DNA of 64,000 nt, from assembly GCF_001456935.1 (NCBI RefSeq), contig NZ_KQ758483.1, positions 1 to 64,000 on the forward strand, read 5' to 3'. The notes beneath the pieces are model-generated. The model was given only the letters and a program-made list of their open reading frames with translations, was not told the origin of the DNA and made no database searches. Numbering within the stretch: position 1 is the first letter of the stretch; every line of letters begins with the position of its first letter. The position numbers and the translations under genes were made by a program. This document shows positions 44,348 to 52,970 of the stretch, in pieces. The stretch comes from [Bacillus] enclensis. GTDB taxonomy: Bacteria > Bacillota > Bacilli > Bacillales > Bacillaceae_B.

Positions 44348-44384
44348 TGAAAACCGATTCCTCCCCCGGGAATCGGTTTTTTCG
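44348..44384 (+). terminator. Terminator after spoVR
   Basis: AAAACCGATTCC / GGAATCGGTTTT, loop TCCCCC, T tail. Confidence 0.88.
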
Positions 44385-44449
44385 GTTCTAAATCAAGTGG
44401 ACAGCCCTATATATAGTAATAAACCAATTCTGGGTAAGGGGGAATCGAT

Positions 44450-44794
44450 ATGGCAGACGTGGAAGTATTCATTGGGGATCTTTCTGACGGGACTTTCCAT
44501 TATGAAGGCGGGGACTGGAATCATAATTACCCAAAGCGGATAAGTAAATTCTTTCCGAAAGGGTATGAGTTGTTCTTTTCGGTGCTTGATGATATTTACT
44601 ATAACCGGGTCGAAGGCAGGCAGACTGACTGGGGGAGCCACACGTGCCCGATGTATCCGAATGAAATTCTTTGCCTACTTGAGGATTATTATAAAAGGGA
44701 TATGGATGATCCCAAGGTACAGGAGCTGTTTGAGTTCGTCAAACAGTTGGATCCTTACCGACAATACGGTTTGGTGGCATGTGAAATGACATAG
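44450..44794 (+). CDS. Hypothetical protein of 114 residues
   Basis: MADVEVFIGDLSDGTFHYEG, later YPKRISKFFPKGYELFFSVL, TDWGSHTCPMYPNEI and a helical end LFEFVKQLDPYRQYGLVACE. Soluble, acidic, no known motif seen. AGGGGG RBS 7 nt before the ATG. Own terminator-bounded unit between spoVR and a repeat; function unknown. Confidence 0.7.
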   Translation: MADVEVFIGDLSDGTFHYEGGDWNHNYPKRISKFFPKGYELFFSVLDDIYYNRVEGRQTDWGSHTCPMYPNEILCLLEDYYKRDMDDPKVQELFEFVKQLDPYRQYGLVACEMT

Positions 44795-44865
44795 AATCAA
44801 AGAGGTTGGGGCAAAACTTTCAAGCCAATGTCTATAGGCGAACATTTAGAGTGGACACTAAACAA

Positions 44866-45117
44866 CGCTAATGATTTCCGTGCAAGAGTTCGCTTTCCGC
44901 GGGTAGCCCGTGAGCCTCCTCGGCAAGCCTGCGGGAAGAAAAGCGGAAGGGCTTTGTTCAGAGGCGGGTGGCATAAGGCGAATCGCCCACGAAGGCGTTC
45001 TTTGCCTTCTTGGGCGGTTTGACTTATGACATGTGCCTCTAAGCCCTGAAGCTAGACACGTCTCACATAAGCTACTCTTCCACCAGGAGTCTTCGCCTTG
45101 CACTCCAATCACCCGCT
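44866..45117 (-). repeat. Family A element interrupted by a B element, copy A6
   Basis: On the minus strand AGCGGGTGATTGGAGTGCAA at the 5' end and CTTGCACGGAAATCATTAGC at the 3' end. Oriented with the yczE-like gene on its right, separated from it by palindrome C3. Confidence 0.85.
44937..45057 (-). repeat. Family B element nested in A6
   Basis: GTCTAGCTTCAGGGCTTAGA (minus strand) to CTTCCGCTTTTCTT. Same direction as the host, same insertion point as in A4 (after GAGACGT, before CCCGCAGG). Confidence 0.82.
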
Positions 45118-45153
45118 GAATGAGCTAATCCCTAAATGTATAATGAACAAATT

Positions 45154-45203
45154 AAAAACCCGAGCTAATTTGCCTCACCTCATGCAAATTAGTTCGGGTT
45201 TTG
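45154..45203. terminator. Family C palindrome, copy C3
   Basis: AAAACCCGAGCTAATTTGC pairs with GCAAATTAGTTCGGGTTTT; T5 on the minus side terminates the yczE-like gene. Confidence 0.82.
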
Positions 45204-45241
45204 CGTAGACTAAATCACTTCTGTCACATCCTCTTTTTTCG

Positions 45242-45874
45242 TCATCCAGCCTTTCTGCGGGTTGGTTCATGAAACTTATTGTCCAGTACGGAAGTGAAGG
45301 AGAGAAAGGTTTTCTGGAAAATGGGACTCTGGATGAATGTATAGATGAATGTAAAGATAAAGACGGGACCTCCAAGCAGCAGTCCTATAACCAAGACTGA
45401 GCATTCGCATAGGATCCGCACTGTACTGATCGATAAACCGGTCCTGTCTGAAATTGTCAGCATGAACCCATCTCGCGGTCCCGTCCCGAGCTGCGCTGCT
45501 GAATATAATCCTCCCCCGATTCCCATCAGCACAATTGCTGCAAGGAGCAAGAAAACATCTGCAGCAGCATTTGTCTGCGGAGGTAGCAGATTGAAATGCA
45601 GAAAGAAATCCACAAGCACGCCCACCATGACTCCATTGATGATCGTCCCGAGACGGACGTACTTCCCTTTTAAGAGAAGGGTGCCGAGAATCATGGCCGC
45701 ACCTATGATGATATTCCATGTCCCGATTGTAAGTCCGATTTTTTCGAACAGGGCGATATTCAATACATCCCAGGGGTGGATCCCTAAGTATTGCACTTTG
45801 ATGGACATACTGATGCCGTAGCTGAAAATGAGTAATCCAATGATAAAATAACCCAATTGCCAATAGATTTTCAT
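45242..45874 (-). CDS. YczE-family integral membrane protein
   Basis: 210 residues with about five hydrophobic helices. KVQYLGIHPWDVLNIALFEK and AQLGTGPRDGFMLTISDRTG are the paired repeats of the YczE/YitT-like family. The function is unknown; in B. subtilis YczE influences surfactin or bacillaene synthase activity. No good match to a transporter with a known substrate. Confidence 0.85.
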   Translation of the reverse strand: MKIYWQLGYFIIGLLIFSYGISMSIKVQYLGIHPWDVLNIALFEKIGLTIGTWNIIIGAAMILGTLLLKGKYVRLGTIINGVMVGVLVDFFLHFNLLPPQTNAAADVFLLLAAIVLMGIGGGLYSAAQLGTGPRDGFMLTISDRTGLSISTVRILCECSVLVIGLLLGGPVFIFTFIYTFIQSPIFQKTFLSFTSVLDNKFHEPTRRKAG

Positions 45875-46000
45875 AGCTTCTCCTTTTCAATAAAACAATC
45901 TCACTATACAATATTTTACACCTGAATCAATTATGTAGAAACAGTCAGTTTTCACTGTTTTATCCAAATGGAGAGCATTTTGTAACAGGTTCTAATTACA

Positions 46001-46054
46001 GCTATTGATTTCGTGGAAGACTTCTTTTCCGCGGGTAGCCCCGAGAGACTCCAG
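46001..46054 (-). repeat. Family A element fragment, copy A7
   Basis: Only the 3' half remains: GCTATTGATTTC-GTGGAAGAC and TTCCGCGGGTAGCCCCGAG. Oriented with the dehydrogenase gene on its right; palindrome C4 lies 8 bp away on its 5' side. Confidence 0.7.
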
Positions 46055-46062
46055 GCAAAACT

Positions 46063-46116
46063 AAAAACCCGAACTAGTTTGCCTTTCCCACTGCAAATTA
46101 GTTCGAGTTTTATTTT
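46063..46116. terminator. Family C palindrome, copy C4
   Basis: AAAACCCGAACTAGTTTGCC pairs with TGCAAATTAGTTCGAGTTTT; terminates the hydroxybutyrate dehydrogenase operon on the minus strand. Confidence 0.8.
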
Positions 46117-46170
46117 GTCTAAAATTCTTTTTTCCCAGCTGCGAAATCCTGTATTTTTTTGACTGCTGGC

Positions 46171-46947
46171 TTATTGAGCCGTATATCCGCCATCGAGGAC
46201 GACTGCCTGGCCGGTGACTCCTTTTGCTTTGTCGCTGGCGAGGAACATCGTGTAATCCGCAATCTCTTCAACAGAGAGCAGGCGCTTCTGAGGGACAAGT
46301 GGATAAATGACCTCTTCGAGCACTTTCTCCAGCGGCACTCCCCTTGTAGATGAAATATCCTGAAGCTGGTTCCGCACAAGAGGGGTGTCAACATAACCCG
46401 GGCACATTGCGTTCACGGTTATGCCGTGTTCAGCACCTTCAAGTGCAGAAACCTTCGTCAATCCGATGACACCATGCTTTGCACTGTTGTATGCGGCTTT
46501 CCCGGCAAACCCGATGAGACCGTTGATGGAAGCCATATTGATGATGCGGCCGAACTTTTGCTTTTTCATATGCGGAAAAGCAAATTTAGTAGCGATAAAT
46601 GGTGCAGTCAGCATAATTTTGATGAGAAGTTCAAACTTTTCGATCGGGAACTCTTCGATCGGGGCTACATGCTGAATTCCTGCATTGTTGATCAACACAT
46701 CGATCCGTCCGAAATGCTCCACAGTTTTGTCGATTCCAGCTTTGACTTCTTCTTCGCTTGTCACATCACATTTGATGCCGATTGCGTCGAATCCTCTGTC
46801 TTTGAGTTCATCGACTGCCTCATCCAGACCTTCCTGATTGATATCCGATAATACCACCTTTGCACCGTTCATGGCAAAATGCTCACCGATTTCAAATCCA
46901 ATCCCGCGTGCAGCTCCTGTAATGAATACTACTTTTTCATTTATCAT
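46171..46947 (-). CDS. 3-hydroxybutyrate dehydrogenase (YxjF-like SDR)
   Basis: 258 residues. NAD-binding VFITGAARGIGFEIGEHFA, NNAGIQHVAPIEEFP, catalytic Ser/Tyr/Lys in NMASINGLIGFAGKAAYNSA-KHG and the C-terminal TGQAVVLDGGYTAQ, all typical of D-3-hydroxybutyrate dehydrogenase. Oxidises 3-hydroxybutyrate to acetoacetate. It lies 41 bp after the GntP-type permease on the same strand, presumably one operon. GGAGGGAATTC RBS. Confidence 0.88.
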   Translation of the reverse strand: MINEKVVFITGAARGIGFEIGEHFAMNGAKVVLSDINQEGLDEAVDELKDRGFDAIGIKCDVTSEEEVKAGIDKTVEHFGRIDVLINNAGIQHVAPIEEFPIEKFELLIKIMLTAPFIATKFAFPHMKKQKFGRIINMASINGLIGFAGKAAYNSAKHGVIGLTKVSALEGAEHGITVNAMCPGYVDTPLVRNQLQDISSTRGVPLEKVLEEVIYPLVPQKRLLSVEEIADYTMFLASDKAKGVTGQAVVLDGGYTAQ

Positions 46948-46988
46948 AATGAATTCCCTCCATTTATAATAATGATTTTGCTGGTGTT

Positions 46989-48275
46989 TTAATAAATACC
47001 CATATTTGCTAAAATGATAGACACAATTTCAGCTATAGTCGGGATTAATAACCCGACGACGGCTACATCCAGATAAGAATCTTTATGCGTCAACCCTGTA
47101 ACGGCGAATAGCGTCAGTAGAGCGCCGTTGTGAGGGAGGATGGAAGCCCCTGAGGAGATCGAAGCAATCCGGTGAAATGCTTCTGCACTGATTCCGGAAG
47201 TCTGGGAGAGCTCATAATATTTATCCCCAAGCGCTTCCAGGGCGATTCCCATCCCGCCGGAGGCTGAACCAGTGATTGCTGCAAGCACCTGTACGGCAAT
47301 TGCTTCCGAAATGACAGGGTTTCCTTTTATACCCAGGATCAGATTTGTCAGGGTTTTGAACCCGGGGGCAGCGGTTACGACTGCTCCGAATCCCACGGCG
47401 GCACTCGTGTTGATGACAGCCATGACAGACCCTTTTGCCCCTCCGTTGATGGAAGGGATGAATTTCTTGAAATGCTTGATATTGATCAGAAGTATCGCAA
47501 GGATCCCCACTAATAGTGCAGTCAGGATATTCCAGTCAAACACATTCAGCGTAACGACGACAATCACTAAAGGTAAGAAAGACAAATAGAAATTGGGCAG
47601 TTCATCTTTATTGATTTCTTTCACTTCGTTGCCTTCATTCGGTTCAGTAAACGTATCTCCCCGTTTAGTGAAAATGCTCTGGCGCCACCTCAGATAAAAA
47701 TAACCGCCTGCAGCCATCACCAATCCGCCTGTAATCCCGATGATGGGGGCAGCTGTCGGAGAGGTCTTGAAGTAATCCATTGGAATCAAATTCTGGATCT
47801 GGGGGGTGCCGGGGATAGCCGTCATTGTGAAGGTGAATGCCCCCAGTACAAATACGGGAGGGAGCAGCTTTCTCGTGATATCCGCTTCCCTGAACATGGC
47901 AATCGCCAATGGATAGATTGCAAAGACCACCACGAACAAACTGACACCGCCATATGTAAGGACCGCTGCAGCGATGAGCACGCCGAGTATCGCACGGTCC
48001 TTTCCGATGATGCTTGTTATTTTATAAGCGACAGATTGCGCTGCGCCGACATCTTCCATCAGCTTTCCGAAGATTGCACCGAAAAGGAAGACCGGAAACC
48101 ATTCTTTAGCAAAGTCCACAAATCCCGTCATGTAAGTCTCGGTGTATGCCGGAAGCAGGTCGAGGCCGCTCATGAGCGCTACAAGCCCTGCGACCAGCGG
48201 TGCGATCCAAATGATGGACCAGCCTAAATAAGCCAATAACATAAGAAGAATCAAGCCAATAATAATGCTAGTCAT
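46989..48275 (-). CDS. GntP-family permease (YxjC-like, probable 3-hydroxybutyrate permease)
   Basis: 428 residues, the same as B. subtilis YxjC, with about 12 hydrophobic helices. FGAIFGKLMEDVGAAQSVAY and SASGGMGIALEALG are GntP-type motifs. In B. subtilis yxjC is next to scoA-scoB-yxjF; here permease and dehydrogenase are adjacent without the succinyl-CoA:acetoacetate CoA-transferase genes. Substrate assigned by context. Confidence 0.85.
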   Translation of the reverse strand: MTSIIIGLILLMLLAYLGWSIIWIAPLVAGLVALMSGLDLLPAYTETYMTGFVDFAKEWFPVFLFGAIFGKLMEDVGAAQSVAYKITSIIGKDRAILGVLIAAAVLTYGGVSLFVVVFAIYPLAIAMFREADITRKLLPPVFVLGAFTFTMTAIPGTPQIQNLIPMDYFKTSPTAAPIIGITGGLVMAAGGYFYLRWRQSIFTKRGDTFTEPNEGNEVKEINKDELPNFYLSFLPLVIVVVTLNVFDWNILTALLVGILAILLINIKHFKKFIPSINGGAKGSVMAVINTSAAVGFGAVVTAAPGFKTLTNLILGIKGNPVISEAIAVQVLAAITGSASGGMGIALEALGDKYYELSQTSGISAEAFHRIASISSGASILPHNGALLTLFAVTGLTHKDSYLDVAVVGLLIPTIAEIVSIILANMGIY

Positions 48276-48462
48276 AATTCACCTCGGAAAGATTGTTTGG
48301 TTACTATTCTCCCTATAGTGACCGGCTTTATGTGGGAGTGGAGAAAGAAACTGAAAAATAAGTCCGGTATTTTTACTTGAAATACCTCTTCAATGGGTTT
48401 ATCCTTTAAAAAGGATCATTCTGTACATAAGGATCCACGGAAAGTCGGAAAGGAGAAAAAGT

Positions 48463-48813
48463 ATGGCTGACGTATTTAATCAGGAGTTTGTTGTTGCAAT
48501 CATCATAGCCTTTTCTGCTTACATTATTTTAAGAGGAATCGCAATCTTCTTTGGAAAAGCAGGGAAAGGGTATCTGGAGAATATAGAATCACCAAGAAAG
48601 GTATTTCTGCAATTAATCGGGGTTTATTATGTCGTTTCCGGCGGATTGGGTTTGATGATTCCGAGACTTGAATGGAAAACGGAAGACATTTATTTCGCCA
48701 TAGCATATTTTGCAATCATATCAGTCGTTTTCTGGGCAGGGCTCGATTTCTTCATCAAGCGTGATAAGAAAAAGCAGCTGCAGCGGAGCGAGGGAGAAAA
48801 TGCTCAGGTATAA
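48463..48813 (+). CDS. Three-helix membrane protein, unknown
   Basis: 116 residues with three hydrophobic segments (FVVAIIIAFSAYIILRGIAI; VFLQLIGVYYVVSGGLGLMI; FAIAYFAIISVVFWAGLDFF) and a basic C-terminal tail. GGAAAGGAG RBS. Not recognised. Confidence 0.65.
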   Translation: MADVFNQEFVVAIIIAFSAYIILRGIAIFFGKAGKGYLENIESPRKVFLQLIGVYYVVSGGLGLMIPRLEWKTEDIYFAIAYFAIISVVFWAGLDFFIKRDKKKQLQRSEGENAQV

Positions 48814-48834
48814 TGGACCGGGGCATTTTTTATT
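48797..48834 (+). terminator. Terminator after the three-helix protein gene
   Basis: AAAATGCTC pairs with GGGCATTTT across a long loop, followed by a T run; overlaps the gene's 3' end. Confidence 0.55.
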
Positions 48835-48835
48835 T

Positions 48836-48851
48836 TTACAATCAATTGTAA
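48836..48851. promoter_or_regulatory. TTACAAT-CA-ATTGTAA palindrome before fbpA
   Basis: Perfect 7-2-7 inverted repeat 72 bp upstream of the fbpA-like start. It does not fit the 7-1-7 Fur or PerR pattern; it is a candidate operator of unknown regulator. Confidence 0.4.
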
Positions 48852-48923
48852 ATGATGGAAAAAATAGTTTTCTGGTTTAGCATTGTCCCTTAATTGGGTA
48901 TATCTCGGAGTGGAGGGATGAAT

Positions 48924-49112
48924 ATGTTACACCAGGAAAGTAAAACAAATCATTTGAATTCACCTGAATTGAAGAAAGACTTTTATATTCAACAACTATT
49001 AAGGATTGGCGTATATAAATATTTTGGTAAACAACTCTATGAACTATCGATGAGTGAACTTCAGGATGTTTACATCGAGTATTATGTAAGCGACCATAAT
49101 CTTATAAGTTAA
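48924..49112 (+). CDS. fbpA: Fur-regulated basic protein FbpA-like
   Basis: 62 residues: MLHQESKTNHLNSPELKKDF, YIQQLLRIGVYKYFGKQLYE, then LSMSELQDVYIEYYVSD. The pattern LI..L...GVYK....QLYELS.SEL...Y matches FbpA, which in B. subtilis assists the iron-sparing small RNA FsrA. ATG chosen after GGAGGGATGAAT; the longer frame starts before this RBS. No Fur box was found upstream, so the iron link is by family only. Confidence 0.75.
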   Translation: MLHQESKTNHLNSPELKKDFYIQQLLRIGVYKYFGKQLYELSMSELQDVYIEYYVSDHNLIS

Positions 49113-49147
49113 AAAGACGACCCTTTCGAAAAGGATCGTCTTTTTTA
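49111..49147. terminator. Bidirectional terminator after fbpA
   Basis: AAAAAGACGA-CCCTTT / AAAGG-ATCGTCTTTTTT hairpin; serves fbpA and the convergent aldo/keto reductase. Confidence 0.85.
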
Positions 49148-49156
49148 TGTTTCTAT

Positions 49157-50059
49157 TTAAGGTACATCATGCCCCATTGAACTTTGCAGTATTTCAAACC
49201 ACTGATCATGGTCCAATTGGAGCTTTAACGAATCGATCGCTCTTTGAATGCGTTCCTTTTTACCAGAACCTACAATCGGCATGATACGGGCAGGGTGGTT
49301 CAACAGCCATGCGTAGAGAATGGAATCGATTCCTTCAGCACCTGTCTCACCCTGCACTTTTGTCAAAGTGTCACGAAGGCGTACAGCCTTCTCATCCCCG
49401 CCGGTGAATATGTTCCCTCCGGCAAGCGGGGACCAGGCCATAGGTGCAATCCGTTTTTCCTGGCAAAGGTTCAGGGTGCCGTCTTCGAAGTTCTCCAGAT
49501 GATAGGCTGAAAGCTCAATCTGGTTGGTAACCAACGGGAATGGCAGGTATGATTGCAGCATATTCCATTGATGGTCCTTAAAATTAGACACTCCGAAATG
49601 ACGCACTTTTCCTTGATCCTTCAACTGAGTGAAGGCTTCAGCCACTTCCTCTCCATCCATAAAAGGATCTGGACGGTGGATGAGCAGTGCATCAATATAA
49701 TCGGTACCAAGATTTTTCAGGGACTGTTCCACTGAAGATAAAATGTGTTGTTTACTCGTATTATAGTGATGAGTTCTGTGGTCAGGGCGATTTTTTGACG
49801 GGAGGACGATCCCGCACTTGGTCACAATCTCCATTTCTTCCCTGATAGACGGTTTCAGGGATAGGGCCTCTCCGAATTTTTCTTCACAAGTGTAAGAACC
49901 ATATATATCGGCATGGTCAAATGTCGTGATCCCCTGTTCCAGATTGAATTGAATCAGAGATAATGTTTCCTCTTTTGTTTGCTCCCAATCTGAAAGTCTC
50001 CATAATCCGTGGATGATTCTTGAAAATGATAATTCTTCATTCATTTTGATTCTTTCCAA
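49157..50059 (-). CDS. Aldo/keto reductase (YdhF-like)
   Basis: 300 residues from a TTG start preceded by AAGGGG. IIHGLWRLSDW, TTFDHADIYGSYTCEEKFG (catalytic Asp/Tyr), VTKCGIVLPSK (Lys) and ALLIHRPDP (His) place it in the AKR group of E. coli YdhF. Substrate unknown. It is divergent from the kinase gene. Confidence 0.88.
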   Translation of the reverse strand: MERIKMNEELSFSRIIHGLWRLSDWEQTKEETLSLIQFNLEQGITTFDHADIYGSYTCEEKFGEALSLKPSIREEMEIVTKCGIVLPSKNRPDHRTHHYNTSKQHILSSVEQSLKNLGTDYIDALLIHRPDPFMDGEEVAEAFTQLKDQGKVRHFGVSNFKDHQWNMLQSYLPFPLVTNQIELSAYHLENFEDGTLNLCQEKRIAPMAWSPLAGGNIFTGGDEKAVRLRDTLTKVQGETGAEGIDSILYAWLLNHPARIMPIVGSGKKERIQRAIDSLKLQLDHDQWFEILQSSMGHDVP

Positions 50060-50152
50060 TTGTATAACCCCTTTTCTTTTCTAGTTGGTATGCTGCTGCT
50101 GACGATTTCCTATACTAAATTGTATCTTACTATGACGGGGAATGAATTGAAA

Positions 50153-51052
50153 ATGAAAGGTCTTTTAACTCATTGGAACATAGGCAATGTTCAATTGTTG
50201 GAACATCGTAAGAATATAAAGAAATTCATTTTTGAAGGAAGCACGTTCTTTTTAAAAGAAAGAAAGGGGACCTCATCCTGGGAGCGCACGGAAGAATACC
50301 GGATCACCCAGTATTTAATCAGGAATGGGATTAATGTAGAAACACCGCTTTTGAATATCAGCGGGGAACCGTACGTAAAAGGGGATGGGAATTTTTATTC
50401 TTTATATGCATCCCTGGAAGGGAATCCGCTTCAGGTATGTAAAGAGGCATGTTGCGGGCAATTCATCAGGATCGGGGAATATCTTTCAAGATTCCATCTT
50501 GCATTGGGTAAATGCCCGTTTGAACAAAGCACAAGAGTATGGGATGTGTTTAACTATTCGAAAAGCTGGTTATCAGAAGCAGCTCCTGAATTGAGCATGT
50601 GGGCAGCGGAAGTGTACGGAGAGATCTCAACCTATGAATTGATTTATAAACAGCTTCCCCTGCAGCTTGTCCACAGTGATGTACATGTAAGAAATTTTTT
50701 GTGGAGGAAGGATGGAAGCATCGGGCTTGTGGACTTTGAGCGGATCAGGCTGGCCCCCCGTATAGGAGATCTTGCATATATCATCACGAGTTTGCTGAGG
50801 AACAGCAACTCACCAATGGATTTTCATCACCTCCACAGCCAGATGAAAGAGTTGATCAGGGGATATACGTACAATCAGGGGCTTAGTGATGAGGAATCCG
50901 TGCTTCTTCCGCATCTGGTCATTCTTTTTCTCCTGCAATATACCCTGTATTATTCACAACTGGGGTTCGTCAAGGCATCCATTTTTCATAAAAATAGCGT
51001 CGAATATCTGATAAGCGATAAGGAGTATTTAGAAGCACTAACCGTGCATTAA
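50153..51052 (+). CDS. APH/CotS-like kinase
   Basis: About 300 residues. Catalytic loop LVHSDVHVRNFLW (about 200) and LVDFERIRLAPRIGDLAYII (metal-binding Asp) belong to the aminoglycoside phosphotransferase/CotS fold. N-terminal FIFEGSTFFLKERKGTSSWE is the nucleotide-binding part. The longest frame starts at TTG 93 bp upstream, but that part covers the intergenic promoter region; GGGGA upstream of this ATG is better. Possibly spore-coat associated like CotS/CotI, by inference only. Confidence 0.72.
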   Translation: MKGLLTHWNIGNVQLLEHRKNIKKFIFEGSTFFLKERKGTSSWERTEEYRITQYLIRNGINVETPLLNISGEPYVKGDGNFYSLYASLEGNPLQVCKEACCGQFIRIGEYLSRFHLALGKCPFEQSTRVWDVFNYSKSWLSEAAPELSMWAAEVYGEISTYELIYKQLPLQLVHSDVHVRNFLWRKDGSIGLVDFERIRLAPRIGDLAYIITSLLRNSNSPMDFHHLHSQMKELIRGYTYNQGLSDEESVLLPHLVILFLLQYTLYYSQLGFVKASIFHKNSVEYLISDKEYLEALTVH

Positions 51053-51158
51053 CATCTCAATGTCCTAAAACATCATTTACCATCATAATTTTACCGATTA
51101 TGAGAGAAAATGAAAGCATTGGTCTTGTAAGCAAAAATGCTTTTAGTAAAGTTTACAC

Positions 51159-51188
51159 TGAATCATGCAGAGATTTAAAGCCAAATAA
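51159..51188 (+). promoter_or_regulatory. Possible sigma-G promoter of splAB
   Basis: TGAATC and CAAATAA separated by 17 bp, against the sigma-G consensus TGAATA and CATACTA. In B. subtilis splAB is transcribed by sigma-G in the forespore. Confidence 0.45.
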
Positions 51189-51208
51189 GAAATGAGAAGG
51201 TGAAGAAC

Positions 51209-51454
51209 ATGGATCTGAATAGTCATACTCCCAACTATAACGCAGGAGATGTGGTATATGTCATATACCGAAATCCTCATACCCAGTCTGTTGCAAATGT
51301 CCAGGAAGCGGCTGTGGTGAAAAATCCTGAAAACCCCGAGGAATTGGCTTTGTTTTTATATGAAACATATTATCCCTTAACAGATGATCTGGCAGTATAC
51401 TCTTCTGAAGCAGAAGCAGAACAGGTATATAACCAATCATTTGGAGAGCTTTAG
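51209..51454 (+). CDS. splA: SplA, regulator of spore photoproduct lyase
   Basis: 81 residues. YNAGDVVYVIYRNPHTQSVA, NVQEAAVVKNPENPEELALF and ETYYPLTDDLAVYSSEAEAE match SplA, a TRAP-related negative regulator of splB expression in B. subtilis. ATG after AGAAGGTG. It precedes splB by 10 bp. Confidence 0.93.
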   Translation: MDLNSHTPNYNAGDVVYVIYRNPHTQSVANVQEAAVVKNPENPEELALFLYETYYPLTDDLAVYSSEAEAEQVYNQSFGEL

Positions 51455-51464
51455 GTGATCCGGC

Positions 51465-52493
51465 ATGGTTAAGCCTTTCATCCCGCAGCTCGTATACTTT
51501 GAACCTGGTGCTCTTGAATATCCTTTAGGGAAAGAGCTTAAAGATAAATTCGAAAAAATGGATATTGAAATACGCTATACCACGTCTCATAACCAGGTGA
51601 GGAATCTTCCAGGGGACAATCATTTCCAGAAGTACAGGATAGCGAAGTCGACCCTTGTTGTGGGGGTCCGGAAAACATTGAAATTCGATACGTCCAAACC
51701 ATCTGCAGAATATGCAATCCCCTTCGCAACGGGATGTATGGGGCATTGTCATTATTGCTACCTGCAGACGACAATGGGAAGCAAACCGTATATCCGTACG
51801 TATGTGAATGTGGACGAAATACTGGAAGCAGCGGATCATTATATAGCCGAAAGAGCGCCTGAGATGACCAGGTTCGAAGCAGCCTGCACGTCAGATATCG
51901 TAGGTGTCGATCATCTCACTCACACGCTTAAACGTGCAATCGAGCATTTTGGTAAGTCGGAACATGGAAAGTTAAGATTTGTGACAAAGTTTCACCATGT
52001 CGATCATTTGCTGGATGCAAAGCATAACGGGAAGACGAGATTCAGGTTCAGCATCAATGCCGACTATGTCATAAAGAACTTCGAGCCGGGTACATCCCCG
52101 CTTGATAAACGATTGGAAGCTGCGGGGAAAGTCGCAAGGGCAGGGTATCCTTTGGGTTTCATTGTCGCCCCGATCTACATCCATGAAGGATGGGAGGAAG
52201 GGTACAGGAAGATGTTTGAACATCTGAATCAACATCTGCCTCCGGAGGCAAAGGAAGATTTGACCTTCGAATTCATTCAGCACCGTTTCACTAAACCTGC
52301 GAAACGGGTCATTGAAAAAAACTACCCTATGACAAAGCTTGAACTAAATGAAGAAGAACGCCGTTATAAATGGGGAAAGTATGGAATCGGGAAGTACATC
52401 TATCAAAAGGATGAAGAACAGGAACTGAAGGACCGTCTTTACTCATATATGGAGGAATTTTTTCCTGAAGCGAAGCTTGAATATTTTACGTGA
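51465..52493 (+). CDS. splB: Spore photoproduct lyase
   Basis: 342 residues, full length. The radical SAM cluster motif CMGHCHYCYLQ (about residue 90) and the later AACTSDIVG with the conserved Cys that acts as H-atom donor are present. SplB repairs the spore photoproduct (5-thyminyl-5,6-dihydrothymine) during germination. Operon with splA. This gene firmly marks the organism as a spore former. Confidence 0.97.
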   Translation: MVKPFIPQLVYFEPGALEYPLGKELKDKFEKMDIEIRYTTSHNQVRNLPGDNHFQKYRIAKSTLVVGVRKTLKFDTSKPSAEYAIPFATGCMGHCHYCYLQTTMGSKPYIRTYVNVDEILEAADHYIAERAPEMTRFEAACTSDIVGVDHLTHTLKRAIEHFGKSEHGKLRFVTKFHHVDHLLDAKHNGKTRFRFSINADYVIKNFEPGTSPLDKRLEAAGKVARAGYPLGFIVAPIYIHEGWEEGYRKMFEHLNQHLPPEAKEDLTFEFIQHRFTKPAKRVIEKNYPMTKLELNEEERRYKWGKYGIGKYIYQKDEEQELKDRLYSYMEEFFPEAKLEYFT

Positions 52494-52497
52494 TATA

Positions 52498-52541
52498 AAA
52501 AAAGGGACTGATGTCAATTGAAATCATGATCATCAGTCCTC
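52498..52541. terminator. Terminator between splB and the ArsC-like gene
   Basis: GGGACTGATG / CATCAGTCC with a long AT-rich loop; the T7 run lies on the minus side. Confidence 0.75.
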
Positions 52542-52970
52542 TCAGTTGAACCCTGTAAGAAACGTGTTAAGGCTTTTTACTTTCATGGCTATTTCATCAC
52601 AGATTTCCTGATATCTTGCCCACTCTTCCAGCTTGTCTCTTGAACGTTTTCGCGGATTGGGAAGATCCCAGCAAATTACTTTATCCTCAAGTTCGGAAGG
52701 CAGAAGGATATCTTCATCAAATTCAGTATCTTGAATCTTTACGATGACAGAAGCTTGCTTTAAGCAGGGAAGCTCTGCCTGGCCCCGGGGAAAAGAACTA
52801 ATATCAATACATAGCTCCTTCATGGCAAGAACCGAGAGATCTCGATCGGCCGTTTCCTGCCATCCCGCACTTTTGAATGACCAGTCTTGAACAGAAAGTT
52901 TTTTGGCCCAGCCCAAGGCTATCAGACTCCGCTGATGGCTGCTAGAAAGAAAATATACCGTTTTATCCAT
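52542..52970 (-). CDS. ArsC/low-molecular-weight phosphatase-like protein lacking catalytic cysteines
   Basis: 142 residues. TVYFLSSSHQRSLIALGWAK aligns with the P-loop of thioredoxin-coupled arsenate reductases (YFLCTGNSCRS...GWAK), but the nucleophilic Cys is Ser and the loop is one residue shorter. The two later Cys of the relay (Cys82/Cys89 region) are also missing; that part reads ASVIVKIQDTEFDEDI. The closing CWDLPNPRKRSRDKLEEWAR still resembles the family's W-D-P segment. Likely a pseudoenzyme or binding protein. ATG after AAAGGA. Confidence 0.7.
   Translation of the reverse strand: MDKTVYFLSSSHQRSLIALGWAKKLSVQDWSFKSAGWQETADRDLSVLAMKELCIDISSFPRGQAELPCLKQASVIVKIQDTEFDEDILLPSELEDKVICWDLPNPRKRSRDKLEEWARYQEICDEIAMKVKSLNTFLTGFN

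Noticed and set aside
44828..45112. Two frames on opposite strands over repeat A6
   Set aside because: Both are open only because the GC-rich palindrome lacks stops.
45276..45911. 211-codon frame overlapping the YczE-like gene
   Set aside because: Same strand but another frame; lacks the hydrophobic periodicity and has no RBS.
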